Position numbers and translations under genes: made by a program. Below the pieces are notes generated by a model. It had not been told where the DNA came from, searched no databases, and saw only the letters and a program-made list of their open reading frames with translations. Of a stretch of DNA of 64,000 nt, positions 17,296-26,240 are shown in pieces; position 1 is the stretch's first letter; every line of letters starts with the position of its first letter. The DNA is from Ralstonia pickettii (GTDB taxonomy: Bacteria; Pseudomonadota; Gammaproteobacteria; Burkholderiales; Burkholderiaceae), in assembly GCF_000607165.1 (NCBI RefSeq), contig NZ_JFZG01000031.1:40442-104441 (forward strand). Reading direction: 5' to 3'.

Positions 17296-17514
17296 TCAGT
17301 CAATCAAGCGGATCTGGCCGAGTCGCTCTAGGCGGTCCCGATCGGCCTGATCGCTGTTCGCCGGCGCGACTGGATGGACGGTTCCGCAAACTGTGCAGAC
17401 CCAGCTCTCGGTGGTGCGACAGGGCCCTAGCGATGTCTGGCCGCTGGTGTCGAGAACATGGTCCCGCAAGACCGTACAGGTAGTACAGGCAAGCCAGCGC
17501 GTGCGTGCTTTCAT
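17296..17514 (-). CDS. small Cys-rich hypothetical protein (possible zinc ribbon)
   Basis: 72 residues from the ATG at 17514. Two CxxC pairs (CTTC near residue 10 and CTVCG near residue 40) plus another Cys suggest a zinc ribbon; MKARTRWLACTTCTVL and WVCTVCGTVHPVAPA are the key stretches. Acidic/basic C-terminus. No named family. Could be a small regulator or adaptor. The 232 bp between it and the gene ending at 17063 hold no gene I can support. Confidence 0.4.
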   Translation of the reverse strand: MKARTRWLACTTCTVLRDHVLDTSGQTSLGPCRTTESWVCTVCGTVHPVAPANSDQADRDRLERLGQIRLID

Positions 17515-18050
17515 GGAATCCTAGAAAAGTCTGCCTACCTGATGATAGCCCGCACGCGCGCGCGCCAAAACCTTCTGTCGAGATTCACTGAATCTTGAAC
17601 CGCTCGAACGTGAGATTGGGGACCTTCACTGCTGAATTGTTCAGCGAACGTGGAACTCTTGGTTCATTGAACATGGAAGTATCTGGTGGCCGGGTCGTTG
17701 AAATTGGCACTTTCAGGCGACCTTTTCCGTTTTCCGGCTCGGGCACCCATACCGCTGATACTCGCCGAATAGTTCCTCGCGGCAGGGCTCAATCTATAGC
17801 CCGACCATGCGCAAGTTTCTTGCGGGGGCTTTGTCTGAAAAGACAGCGGATCGTGCACTCGAATCTCTGAGGATTGCGGCCCCGCATGGCGCATCTGTGC
17901 TAATCTAAATCTACGCTTGGCAGAAAGCGTCCCGCTCGCATTGGGTTAGCCGCAACGGCACTGCCACTTAGTAATACCGCCTTTCATCCTGCTTCTTGTC
18001 GGGGTCGATGGTGAGCGAGCCGCCGCCGACCCTCATGCCAAGGAGCTGCC
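17515..18050. other. gap without a supported gene
   Basis: Frames here (for example 17595-17870) have coding-unlike composition and no ribosome site. I see no repeat, terminator or RNA gene. AAGGAGCTGCC at its end is the ribosome site of the next gene. Confidence 0.5.
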
Positions 18051-19091
18051 ATGCGTCTATTCCCCGCTCATCTTCGCGAAGCCAAAGGCATGGCTCGCCG
18101 TCTTTTCGACGCCTTCACCGCCATGGAACTGCCAGGGAACTGGCGAAACCCTGGAACGCTTCAACCCAGCTTGCAGAAAACTCAAGAGTTCATGGCTACT
18201 GCAATGGGCTATGCGGGTTGGCGTGAGCTTTCAAGGGCGGTCCAGCAGCCACACGAGCCTGTCTATGTCGACACGGTTGATCCAGGCTCAGATGGGCAGA
18301 CAATCCTTTTCGAGGTTGTGACGAAGCTCACTACGCTCTTGGGTCTAAGCGATGGAAATGGATCGGTCTACGACGCTGTCACGTCTGCGGGCGTGGGCTA
18401 TTCTCCGAGAATGCGCCAGCGCCAGTTGGAAAACAGCACCCCTTGGGGAATCGCGATCGGTGAGCCCGAGGAACTCGTACCCGGAATCCGGCACGTCTAC
18501 ACAGCCTCCCACGGTGGCCTACTCCTGTCCCCTCAGCGGAACAGTTCGATGCCGCCCCATCTACGCTTACCGGATGGCGCCTATGCGGATAGCGGCGAAT
18601 TCCATCTTGTCACGATTGCATTCGCCGAAGAGGCGGAGGCAATGGAGTCCTCTATACGCGATGCGCTCCATTATCTGGGGCTGATCGATCCTTATGACAG
18701 GAGCCTGGTACGCGCGCTGGAGTTGCTGAACAGGAGCAGGAGTGACCAGGATTACTTCGCCATCCACTTTCCCACGGAGGCGGCACTCTCCGAAAGCGAC
18801 TTGGAGGAGGAGATCATTGCGTATCTAGTGCATTGCGTGCGAACGAACACGCTCCCAATCCGCTTTCCCGGCGAGACAGGCGACGCCGACGAGAACGAAC
18901 GCTTTCAAGCGAAGTACGACCGCTACAGCCTCGCAAGGTGGGTACAGACCTACCAGGGAATTCCGACTGTTGACGGCCGCTGGCCCACGCGCCCGGGGCC
19001 CTGGTACCAGCACTGGGCCTGGCAAGAGCGCTTGCATGAGGCTGACGCCGAGCAAGAGCACCGCTTTTCCCCAGGGCCTCGGGTCGATTAG
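18051..19091 (+). CDS. DUF7007-like domain protein
   Basis: 346 residues, AAGGAG 6 nt before the ATG. An N-terminal region of about 70 residues (LREAKGMARRLFDAFTAMEL) is followed by a domain containing TPWGIAIGEPEELVPGIRHV and YTASHGGLLLSPQRN, which matches my recollection of DUF7007 proteins of plasmids and integrative elements. Acidic, no signal peptide or membrane helix. Function unknown; such genes are found on mobile elements near replication or transfer loci. The domain call comes from memory and would need a profile search. Confidence 0.5.
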   Translation: MRLFPAHLREAKGMARRLFDAFTAMELPGNWRNPGTLQPSLQKTQEFMATAMGYAGWRELSRAVQQPHEPVYVDTVDPGSDGQTILFEVVTKLTTLLGLSDGNGSVYDAVTSAGVGYSPRMRQRQLENSTPWGIAIGEPEELVPGIRHVYTASHGGLLLSPQRNSSMPPHLRLPDGAYADSGEFHLVTIAFAEEAEAMESSIRDALHYLGLIDPYDRSLVRALELLNRSRSDQDYFAIHFPTEAALSESDLEEEIIAYLVHCVRTNTLPIRFPGETGDADENERFQAKYDRYSLARWVQTYQGIPTVDGRWPTRPGPWYQHWAWQERLHEADAEQEHRFSPGPRVD

Positions 19092-19340
19092 TCATCGCGC
19101 GGACCCGCGTGCCGTGTAGACCGGTCGCATTTTCTCAACCACCACTCCCCTGCCCTTCCGGGCAACGGGAAGAGGATTGAATGCACGGGTCGAGCCGCTG
19201 CCTCCACAAGGTGTCCTTGGTATAGCAGCCACCGAGCGCCTAGACTGTATTTCAAGGACTCCGCGTGCGACTTTCCCTTCGTCAACCGCATTGCTGTGGA
19301 CTTGATTGCGCGAGGGCGCAATTTTTTAGGGTGAAACCAA

Positions 19341-19368
19341 GGGATACATAGGTGTTACTATGTACCCC
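19341..19368. promoter_or_regulatory. 11-bp inverted repeat before the integrase gene
   Basis: GGGATACATAG (19341-19351), 6-nt loop, CTATGTACCCC (19358-19368), one mismatch. No T-run follows, so an operator or recombination core is more likely than a terminator. It lies in a gap (19092-19524) otherwise without a recognised feature. Confidence 0.45.
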
Positions 19369-19524
19369 TTCACAAAATACGTGAAGTTAGGCTGTTTTTG
19401 AACGCGCCTCACCCTCCCCGGCCGCCAGCCCTTGGCCAGCAAGGCCCCGCACCGGTCCGAGCCGGCGCCGGCCGAGCGGGGTCGGCGCCACGAACACCCC
19501 CAGACCGACCCACAGCGAACCCGC

Positions 19525-21702
19525 ATGCCGACGAACGACGACCGCGAGACCACCGCCAACCGCCCGGGCGCCCTGCCCGCCGACGCGACGGTCGAGGACG
19601 TGACCTTTCGCGAGGTGGCCACGCCGGCAGCGCCTGCTGATGGCCAGGCACCGGCCGCTGCCCGAGCGGCCCCGGAGCGACGGCGCATCGGCCTGCACCA
19701 CATTGCGTTCTTCCGCACCTACCTGGAGGGGCTGGACCTCGCTGACGCGGCCGACCGCTACCTGGATTTCGGGCGCGACACGCCGCGCGCGCGCCGCACC
19801 CAGCGCTGGCTGCTCGACGAGTTGGTCGCGGCCGCCCGCAAGCACAAGGATTTCGCCACCGCGCGCCTCCTGAAGATCCGCCCGGCCGCGATCGCGCCGC
19901 TGGAGGCGGCGCCAGTCACGCCCGGTGCCCAGCCCAAGCGGCAAGCGCCGTCGCTGGACGACTTCGCCGCCGAACGCGACCCGGACGGGTTCTACACCGA
20001 GGCCGAGCTGCTCGAGCTCTTTACGGCCGAGTTTCCCGCCGGCGGCGAGAGCGAGGATCCGGCCGAGGCCGCGGTGCGCCGCCGGCAGGAACGCAACGCC
20101 CGGTTGCGCGCCAAGCAACTGGTCGCGCTGGCGGAGTTGGAGCGCCTGCTGGTGGAAGTGCCCAAGCCCGAGCACCACGTGCTGGGCTGGTTCGACGTGT
20201 CGATCGCTCTCAAGCTCGCCGACGTCGGCCTCAACACCCTCCGAGGTCTGGTGCAGGCCGTCAATGCGGCCGGCTACCGCTGGTACCGCAACGTGCCGCG
20301 CCTCGGCGAAAAGGGTGCCGGCCGCATCACCGCCTGGCTGGAAGCCAATGGGCAGGCGCTCGGCATGCCGGTGGCGCCGACCGCCCTGGCCCGCCCGCCG
20401 CGCTGGGGCCAGCCGGTGGTGCTGGAGCGCGCGCCGTCGACGTCGGTCGCGCCGTTGGAGTACTTCGTGCTGCCACGCGCGCTGGACGGCAGCCTCGGCA
20501 CCAACCGCGACCTGGACTCGCGCAACAAGACCGAGGCGCACGACGACAAGGCGGCGATCCTCTGGTGGCTAGGCAAGTACGCCGGCAACGCCAACACGCT
20601 GGCGCGCTACCGCACCGAGGCCGAGCGGCTGCTGCTGTGGGCCGTCCTGCAGAAGGGCAAGGCGCTCTCTAGCCTGTCGATCGCGGACTGCAACGAGTAC
20701 GTGAACACCTTCCTGCCGGCACCGACCCCGACGTCGACCTGGATCATGGAGCGGGTCGAAGCGCGCTCGCACCCGCTGTGGCGGCCGTTTCGCAAGGGCT
20801 TGGGCTACAAGAGCCGCGACCTGGCCCTGCAGGCGCTCAAGAGCCTGTGCGAGTCGCTCACGCGCGCCCACTACCTCGACTTCAACCCGTTTGCAGAGGT
20901 GCGCCTTTCGCGGCAGATGCGCCTGGCCGAGGATGGCACGCCAGCGGAGCCGGAGACCGTCACCAGCCGCATCCATACCGAACGCAGTCTCACCCACGAC
21001 GAATGGCAGTTCGCCATGCGCTTCTTGCGCGGCTTGCCAGCGGAGACGCCCGCCACCCAGCGCATTCGCTTCATCCTGACCTTCGCCTATGGCACCGGTT
21101 TGCGCCGGGCAGAGCTGGCCGGCGCGCGCACCGGGCACATCACCCGCACGTACGCGGGGCCCGAGCTGGGCACCATCACGGTCCTACGGGTGATCGGCAA
21201 GGGCGGCAAGGAACGCTTCATCCCACTGTCGCCGCGCCTGCTGCAGGCGCTGTCCGCGTACCTGGTCTACCGCGGTCTGCCGGCGGATCCGCAGGCCTGC
21301 CCGGCCGGCACGCCGCTCATCCCGGCACTGCAGGACAAGCGCGAACTGCAACTCAAGCGTCTGAAGCCGGCAGGTGCAGAGGCCGTCGTGCCCGCGGACC
21401 GTACCGAGAAGGCCGTCACGCTGGCCAAGCTGTACAACGCGGTGAAGCGCTTTTTCGACAATGCTGCGGCCGCCGCTCACCTGGAAGCGCCCGAATTCGC
21501 AGACGCGTTCTCGCGGGCAACCACACACTGGCTGCGCCATACGTTCGGCTCGCACGCCGTGGCCGGCGGGATGGCGTTGGAAACCGCGCGCCAGTTCCTG
21601 GGGCACGCGTCGATCAGCACGACGGGCATCTACTCGGTCGCCGACATTGCCCGCCAGTACCGAGAGGTCGATGCCTTCATCGAATCGTCGTTTGGCACGT
21701 AG
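19525..21702 (+). CDS. large tyrosine recombinase / site-specific integrase
   Basis: 725 residues from ATG 19525; the open frame starts near 19432 with a low-complexity extension. A long N-terminal part (about 300 residues, with EHHVLGWFDVSIALKLADVG) precedes a core-binding region and a complete catalytic domain: AYGTGLRRAELAG (Arg I), GKGGKERFIPLS (Lys), THWLRHTFGSHAV (HxxR) and LGHASISTTGIYS (His and nucleophilic Tyr). Base composition is very GC-rich compared with the plasmid backbone, consistent with a separate origin. Such enzymes resolve or integrate mobile DNA; the target site is not visible. Confidence 0.85.
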   Translation: MPTNDDRETTANRPGALPADATVEDVTFREVATPAAPADGQAPAAARAAPERRRIGLHHIAFFRTYLEGLDLADAADRYLDFGRDTPRARRTQRWLLDELVAAARKHKDFATARLLKIRPAAIAPLEAAPVTPGAQPKRQAPSLDDFAAERDPDGFYTEAELLELFTAEFPAGGESEDPAEAAVRRRQERNARLRAKQLVALAELERLLVEVPKPEHHVLGWFDVSIALKLADVGLNTLRGLVQAVNAAGYRWYRNVPRLGEKGAGRITAWLEANGQALGMPVAPTALARPPRWGQPVVLERAPSTSVAPLEYFVLPRALDGSLGTNRDLDSRNKTEAHDDKAAILWWLGKYAGNANTLARYRTEAERLLLWAVLQKGKALSSLSIADCNEYVNTFLPAPTPTSTWIMERVEARSHPLWRPFRKGLGYKSRDLALQALKSLCESLTRAHYLDFNPFAEVRLSRQMRLAEDGTPAEPETVTSRIHTERSLTHDEWQFAMRFLRGLPAETPATQRIRFILTFAYGTGLRRAELAGARTGHITRTYAGPELGTITVLRVIGKGGKERFIPLSPRLLQALSAYLVYRGLPADPQACPAGTPLIPALQDKRELQLKRLKPAGAEAVVPADRTEKAVTLAKLYNAVKRFFDNAAAAAHLEAPEFADAFSRATTHWLRHTFGSHAVAGGMALETARQFLGHASISTTGIYSVADIARQYREVDAFIESSFGT

Positions 21703-23052
21703 GCGCCCTACCCGGCTTCTGCATAGCAACGCGCTTTCTATTGCCGACACAAGTCGACGAAAGACACGCGCCCCAAGGAAACTTTGCCTCCCTACCCCAG
21801 GGTAATGCCACGCTGGTTCAGGGTGCACAGTGGCGCTTCCCGCCCGTAGCTCTGGACAAGTCGCGCACGAAAAAGAGTCACGCGCGCTTGCGCTTCTTCC
21901 CTGACCTCTCTTGACCGCCCATCGTTCAGCGTTGGCCAAAAGCGTTCCTATCTGGGTTTTCCAATGGCAGCTGCATTTTGGGCGGATCGAAGATCCGCCT
22001 CAGTCCCGACTTATGGGCGCTAAAGCGTATATAACCCAACATGGGGGTCACGCAGAACAAGGGTGCGCGAACGCGCACTGAGGCGCCGGCCACTCTGTGG
22101 GAGACGAACATCTATGGCCAGCCAACCTGCGCAGATTTAGGGTGGATTTCCGTGCACACCCCAGCACTCTTTGCCCTGAAAGCGACACGCTGATTCAGGG
22201 TAAGCAGTCGGCAAACGCGGCCAGCACACTGTTGCCGAGGTGCCGGCGGCCAGCGGCCATTCCCTCCGAACGAAGATTCGGGGTGAATCTAAATCGACCG
22301 GTTCCGAGTGCGCGAAGAATCGGGGTGCGAATCTGCCGTCGGCGCGCAGCAGCGCCATGCACTGGTTGCGATGCTGCCAACCGCGGCTACAGGCTCGAGC
22401 GGTGCGGCAGCCGGAGCCATGCCCCTTCCACCCTGATTCTGCGTACCCTGAATCTTCGTGCCCCTTTGGGCGGCAAAAACAAGCGCAAGCGCCACCCTGA
22501 TTCTGCGCAATTGAGCGTTCCCGCTCTACCTCCCACAATGGCAGACACTCTATATATGGGCGGCCTGCCAACCACCACCGCAAGGGCCTTCAGGGACGAT
22601 GCCCACCCTGAATCTGCGCTTCGGGTGGGATAGCATGCCGGCCATACCGCGCATGGACGTGGCCCGCTTGAGCAGATCAATGACCTTAGAATGGCCTCAG
22701 CCGGACCGATTGCTCATCAGAAAAACCCGTTAACAATCCGATAGTTGCGCCGGAATCCACCCTGAATCTGCATTGCCGCTACCTCCTAGGCCAATGCGGA
22801 CGGTGAGGCAAGTGGCAGACCAGTCCGATTGAGCAATACACGCAGATCCAGGGTGGAAATGCGCCGTACGGCCTTCATGCCGATCCGGACCTCGAGACGC
22901 CAGGTACGCCGCCGTCGACCTCTGGTAGGCCCTAGAACCTCAGCTCCAGCATGCCTTGAAGGCGATTTGCGAAGATTCAGGGTGACTCTGGGCGCAGATT
23001 CAGGGTGGGAAAGGCTCTGTGGCCGCGAGCTCGATATCGACGCAAGGGCGCT

Positions 23053-23090
23053 CTGTGGACAAACCTGTGCATTGTGAAAGTTGTCCACAA
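23053..23090. promoter_or_regulatory. two DnaA-box-like sites inside the iteron region
   Basis: CTGTGGACAA (23053-23062, bottom-strand TTGTCCACAG) and TTGTCCACAA (23081-23090) each differ from the DnaA consensus TTATCCACA by one base and face opposite ways, 18 bp apart. They lie between iterons, as expected for host DnaA loading. Confidence 0.6.
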
Positions 23091-23290
23091 AGATTCAGGG
23101 TGGGCCGGCGAAGAATCAGGGTGCGGAAAGCATGCTTGTCCAAGCAGATTCAGGGTGTACCTACGCAGATTCAGGGAGAGAGAACGCTGATTCAGGGTTG
23201 AGGGTGCCCGCAAACCTAGACGGGACAACGGTTCGCGGGCACCGCATATATGTTGGCATTTATCTTCTGTATCTAAGACTTTCTATATCT

Positions 23291-23348
23291 CTCAACTAGT
23301 TGAGGTCGCCCGGCCCGGGGACAACTTTGAAAAACCAAAGTTGCCCCC
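23291..23348. promoter_or_regulatory. palindrome and stem-loop upstream of repA
   Basis: CTCAACTAGTTGAG (23291-23304) is a perfect 14-bp palindrome at the end of an AT-rich stretch (about 23240-23300) that could be the duplex-unwinding element. GGGGACAACTTTG (23317-23329) and CAAAGTTGCCCCC (23336-23348) form a 13-bp stem with one mismatch and a 6-nt loop. Both lie between the iterons and the RepA start and may control repA expression. Confidence 0.5.
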
Positions 23349-23476
23349 CGCCCAGCGCGCCCGCGAACACGATGTAGAAAAAAAACGACCAAAACCCCAG
23401 TTTCACCCTGAATCTGCGTTACACCGAGATCGAAGAGCGTGTAGATTTCCCCAAACGTTCCGGTACCGGAGCTCAC

Positions 23477-24481
23477 ATGAACAACGAAGATTCCAAGAAG
23501 CCCTCCCAACTCGTCTTAGTGCCCCGAGATTCCACGTCGGAGAGCAAGCGCGCTCGGGAGCGACGCTTCACCGCTTTGTATGAAGAAGCCTTGGCAATCG
23601 AGGCGGAAGATGCAAAGAAGGCTGGCCAAATTGGGTTCGTGGCCAAGTGGATGGTGCACGCCACTCTTCCGTATGTGCAGCCTAAGAACAATCCGCCCGC
23701 ATGGGGGCGAAATAGCGGTAAGGTCAGCCTGCTAATTCAACCCGGCCACTACATGAAACGGGTGGAGACGATTGTCCGCGGCAAGCCGAAAATCACCCAG
23801 GAGGCAGTGTCCATTGGGTATCCGTACGGCGCATACCCGCGCCTGATCCTGGCTTGGATTGCGACCGAGGTTGCGAAAACAGGTGAGCGCGAACTGGTTC
23901 TCGGCAACTCACTCAGTGAGTTCATGAGCAACATCGGCAGAGAACATGTGTCAGGGGGATCCCGAGGCAATATCACCTTGATGCGCAACCAGATGCAGCG
24001 GTTGTTTTCCGCCAATATCGCGGTGACGAGTGATCCGGATGCGGTGGCTTGGCAGACTGATGGCTTTCGCATTGTGGACAACGCGAACATCGAGATTTGG
24101 TGGAATCCGCACAACCCTGACCAAGGCTCACTCTGGCAGTCTCGGCTTCGTTTGACCGAGCGGTTCCATGAGACGCTGTCGAAGAGCCCGGTTCCAGTCG
24201 ACCTGCGGATTGTGAAGGCATTGTCTCGATCCGCAATGGCGATCGACATCTACTGCTGGTTGACTTATCGATACGCGATTATGGACAAGTCGACCAAGAT
24301 TCCATGGGAAGCTCTGATGCTGCAGTTCGGCTCTGAGTCGTCACCTCACAAGTTCAAGGAAAACTTCCTCAAAAACCTGAAGGATGTGAAGGAAGTCTAC
24401 CGCGACGCGAAGCTCGACTACGACAAATCGGGCATTCTCTTGCTCCCGTCGCGCCCCTCGGTGCCTAAGCGAATCGCCTAG
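23477..24481 (+). CDS. repA: RepA_C-type plasmid replication initiator
   Basis: 334 residues. The segment SIGYPYGAYPRLILAWIATE followed by VLGNSLSEFMSNIGREHVSG is characteristic of the RepA_C (plasmid-encoded RepA) family, as in several broad-host-range plasmids. The C-terminal half (IVKALSRSAMAIDIYCWLTY, IPWEALMLQFG) is the second winged-helix-like portion. It binds the upstream iterons and recruits host DnaA/DnaB. Start at the ATG 23477, followed closely by another Met-free acidic N-terminus; CCGGAGC lies upstream. Confidence 0.85.
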   Translation: MNNEDSKKPSQLVLVPRDSTSESKRARERRFTALYEEALAIEAEDAKKAGQIGFVAKWMVHATLPYVQPKNNPPAWGRNSGKVSLLIQPGHYMKRVETIVRGKPKITQEAVSIGYPYGAYPRLILAWIATEVAKTGERELVLGNSLSEFMSNIGREHVSGGSRGNITLMRNQMQRLFSANIAVTSDPDAVAWQTDGFRIVDNANIEIWWNPHNPDQGSLWQSRLRLTERFHETLSKSPVPVDLRIVKALSRSAMAIDIYCWLTYRYAIMDKSTKIPWEALMLQFGSESSPHKFKENFLKNLKDVKEVYRDAKLDYDKSGILLLPSRPSVPKRIA

Positions 24482-25006
24482 GGCTGCACAATATCTGCCC
24501 CCAGCGATTCCTGATGGGAAGTAGTTCTTGACTTTGCTGGCGAACTGAAAAAGAATACCCACGTGCCGAACACCGGCATCGAGCAGCTGGAACTCGCACC
24601 ATTTCGAGCCTCACTTCTACGCAAGCCTCTACGCGGATGAAGATTTGGGAAATGCAGTGGCTTGCATTCCCCAAGCTTTCATCCAAGTCCCTCTGGGCTT
24701 GTCTTGCTCTCCTTGGTTGCAAGCAGCAGGATTTCGAACACGTTCGCGTGTCCCGTTTTTCCCGCGAGATCCTTTGTGATCTTGCTCGTCCCTTTGTGGA
24801 CGGCTTGCTACTCCGGTAGCCTCGAGAACTTCACCGTTCTCCTGTCTCGGCATCGCCTTTTCAGCGATTTGTCGTCTTGTTGTGCCTCGGTTCTGGTAGC
24901 TGTCCGATTCGATCGGCTGTTGCTCGTTCCGTTTTTCTTTCAACCCGCGCGGGGACTCGATTCCCTCGTGGGGACGATGTCTTCGCATTCTCCTTTGGAG
25001 ATTGTC
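24482..25006. other. non-coding gap with several hairpins, ending in a G/C-block leader
   Basis: No frame here looks coding. Hairpins: AATGCA/TGCATT (24651-24656, 24663-24668) extended by GGG/CCC; ACACG-TTCG-CGTGT (24738-24751), a perfect stem with a stable UUCG-type tetraloop; and the four-block leader at 24944-24973. It separates repA from a small downstream gene. Confidence 0.55.
24944..24973 (+). promoter_or_regulatory. G/C-block leader stem-loop (copy 1)
   Basis: CCC 24944-24946, GGGG 24951-24954, CCC 24963-24965, GGGG 24970-24973. Outer C:G and inner G:C blocks can nest into one hairpin with an 8-nt loop. Ends 33 nt before the ATG at 25007, with TTTGGAG as the ribosome site between. 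Confidence 0.65.
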
Positions 25007-25297
25007 ATGTCGAACGTCGTCCTGTCTGAACGCGCCCTGCGTCGCCAAGCCATTTCGGAAGCTCACAGCCATCTCCTGGAGGTGGCTGCAAAGCAACCGA
25101 AGACGCTCCTCGAAAACTTCCGCATGTATCCGTCCCTTGTGGGCGATCTGGCATGCTTGGAAGAAGTCGTGGAGATTCTCGTGGAACAGGGATTTGGTAA
25201 GCAGCTCGAGCTGCTGTGTGATGCGCCTGGTATCGGGCGCTACGCGAGTACCGTCATCTCTCGCGTGGTTCTGTTTGCGACCAAGGCTTCTGCTTAA
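25007..25297 (+). CDS. hypothetical cytoplasmic helical protein
   Basis: 96 residues from ATG 25007, preceded by TTTGGAGATTGTC. Begins MSNVVLSERALRRQAISEAH and is almost entirely helical by composition (HLLEVAAKQPKTLLENFRMY; EEVVEILVEQGFGKQLELLC). No domain recognised. The segment DAPGIGRYASTVISRVVLF has a helix-hairpin-helix flavour, but this is weak. Preceded by leader copy 1, like many genes of this plasmid, which suggests it belongs to the same regulon. Confidence 0.55.
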   Translation: MSNVVLSERALRRQAISEAHSHLLEVAAKQPKTLLENFRMYPSLVGDLACLEEVVEILVEQGFGKQLELLCDAPGIGRYASTVISRVVLFATKASA

Positions 25298-25443
25298 TCG
25301 CACACAGTTCCTCTTTGCCAATCAGCGCTGGGGGTTCCGCTATGCGGAGTCTTCCAGTCTGATAGGCATGTGGTCGCAAGCTTTCGACGCAGTAATGCGC
25401 CACAAGCGAGTCCACCGTGCCATCCGGCACTTGTTGTTTCTCA

Positions 25444-25472
25444 CCCATCGGGGCCTACTCCCCGCTGGGGGG
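25444..25472 (+). promoter_or_regulatory. G/C-block leader stem-loop (copy 2)
   Basis: CCC 25444-25446, GGGG 25450-25453, CCCC 25460-25463, GGGGGG 25467-25472; ends 29 nt before ATG 25502. Upstream in the same gap are hairpins TCCGC/GCGGA (25336-25348) and GTGCC/GGCAC (25417-25430). Confidence 0.65.
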
Positions 25473-25501
25473 CAGGCTTCGAAACATCTTTGGAGCCTAG
25501 C

Positions 25502-25723
25502 ATGTTGAACATCGAATCCCGTTCGTCTGCAGTTGCCATCTTGGCCGTCGTCGTCCAGCTGTTTGCCGCCCTCTACTTCCTGACCATTCCGGTCAGCAGT
25601 TCGGTGCTGCGTCATCAGCTGGGTGTGCTCGCGTTCTCCATGATCGTGATCGGTCTGCTGTGGCTCTTCGCCAAAGCAAACGAGTCGGTCCCGTCTGCAC
25701 GGGCCTATCGTCCCGCCTACTGA
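25502..25723 (+). CDS. small two-helix membrane protein
   Basis: 73 residues. TTTGGAG lies before the ATG at 25502. Two membrane helices are evident: about residues 9-28 (SAVAILAVVVQLFAALYFLT) and 38-57 (LGVLAFSMIVIGLLWLFAKA), joined by a short polar loop, with a Tyr/Pro C-terminus. No family recognised. It shares the leader element with other backbone genes. Possible roles include entry exclusion or membrane anchoring of replication or transfer complexes, but nothing in the sequence decides. Confidence 0.55.
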   Translation: MLNIESRSSAVAILAVVVQLFAALYFLTIPVSSSVLRHQLGVLAFSMIVIGLLWLFAKANESVPSARAYRPAY

Positions 25724-25793
25724 TTTGGTGGGGCATGGACGAGCAAAGTGGCTCGCTTGGAACGTACCTGGCGACAGGTTCTACCAGCTAGCC

Positions 25794-26150
25794 TTATTGC
25801 TCGCATGGATCTGGCCTTGATTTGAACTTCGGTTCGGTCTGGATCAGTTCCCCTTCTGCCAGTCGTGCAAGAAGTTCCGCATCTGCGGATCCTTCTTGCG
25901 CGGCCAGCAGTTGGTAATGCTCTGCTGTTTTTAGCAAGGCCTTGTTGTACTCCTCCACCGACTTCGGTGTTGTCTGGTCACCAGAAATCGTCTGAAAGCG
26001 CTCAGTTTCCTCTGGCGTCAAGCGCAGAACCTTCCCCAATCGCAGCATCCCCCCCTCCCCTTCTCCGGCAAAACTATTCAGTGATGCTTCAACCAATCTA
26101 GGTGCGCTAGTCGGCGCAACTAGGTAGTCCCGTGCTGTTGTATTACGCAA
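25794..26150 (-). CDS. hypothetical protein downstream of parB
   Basis: 118 residues if the TTG at 26150 is used; an ATG at 26048 with a G-rich ribosome site gives 84 residues and may be the true start. The conserved-looking part is LTPEETERFQTISGDQTTPK followed by a helix (VEEYNKALLKTAEHYQLLAA) and an acidic end. No signal or membrane segment. Same strand as parAB and 90 bp after parB, so it may be the third gene of that operon. Function unknown. Confidence 0.45.
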   Translation of the reverse strand: MRNTTARDYLVAPTSAPRLVEASLNSFAGEGEGGMLRLGKVLRLTPEETERFQTISGDQTTPKSVEEYNKALLKTAEHYQLLAAQEGSADAELLARLAEGELIQTEPKFKSRPDPCEQ

Positions 26151-26240
26151 CTCTTGCTGCAGGCTCTAATTCGTATTACGTGGGACCCTCGGAAACGCGG
26201 CTGCCATAGTGCAATCAACTGTCGTCGCCACCAACGAGTG

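Larger units (their letters stand above)
22130..23418. repeat. iteron array of the RepA_C replicon (oriV)
   Basis: About 18 copies of a 16-bp unit with consensus CGCAGATTCAGGGTGG. Top-strand orientation: 22130, 22188, 22271, 22313, 22841, 22970, 22993, 23088, 23109, 23143, 23164, 23185. Bottom-strand orientation: 22428, 22444, 22492, 22603, 22757, 23403. The set ends 59 bp before the RepA start. Orientation switches divide it into blocks. The gap 21703-22129 before the first copy shows no gene. Confidence 0.85.

Noticed and set aside
17595..17870. 91-codon plus-strand frame
   Set aside because: No ribosome site, Arg-rich and unlike a real protein; not supported.
19387..20541. 384-codon minus-strand frame
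   Set aside because: Antisense to the integrase gene in very GC-rich DNA.
24662..25297. 211-codon frame extending upstream of the gene at 25007
   Set aside because: The upstream half covers hairpins and the leader element; the true start with TTTGGAG is at 25007.
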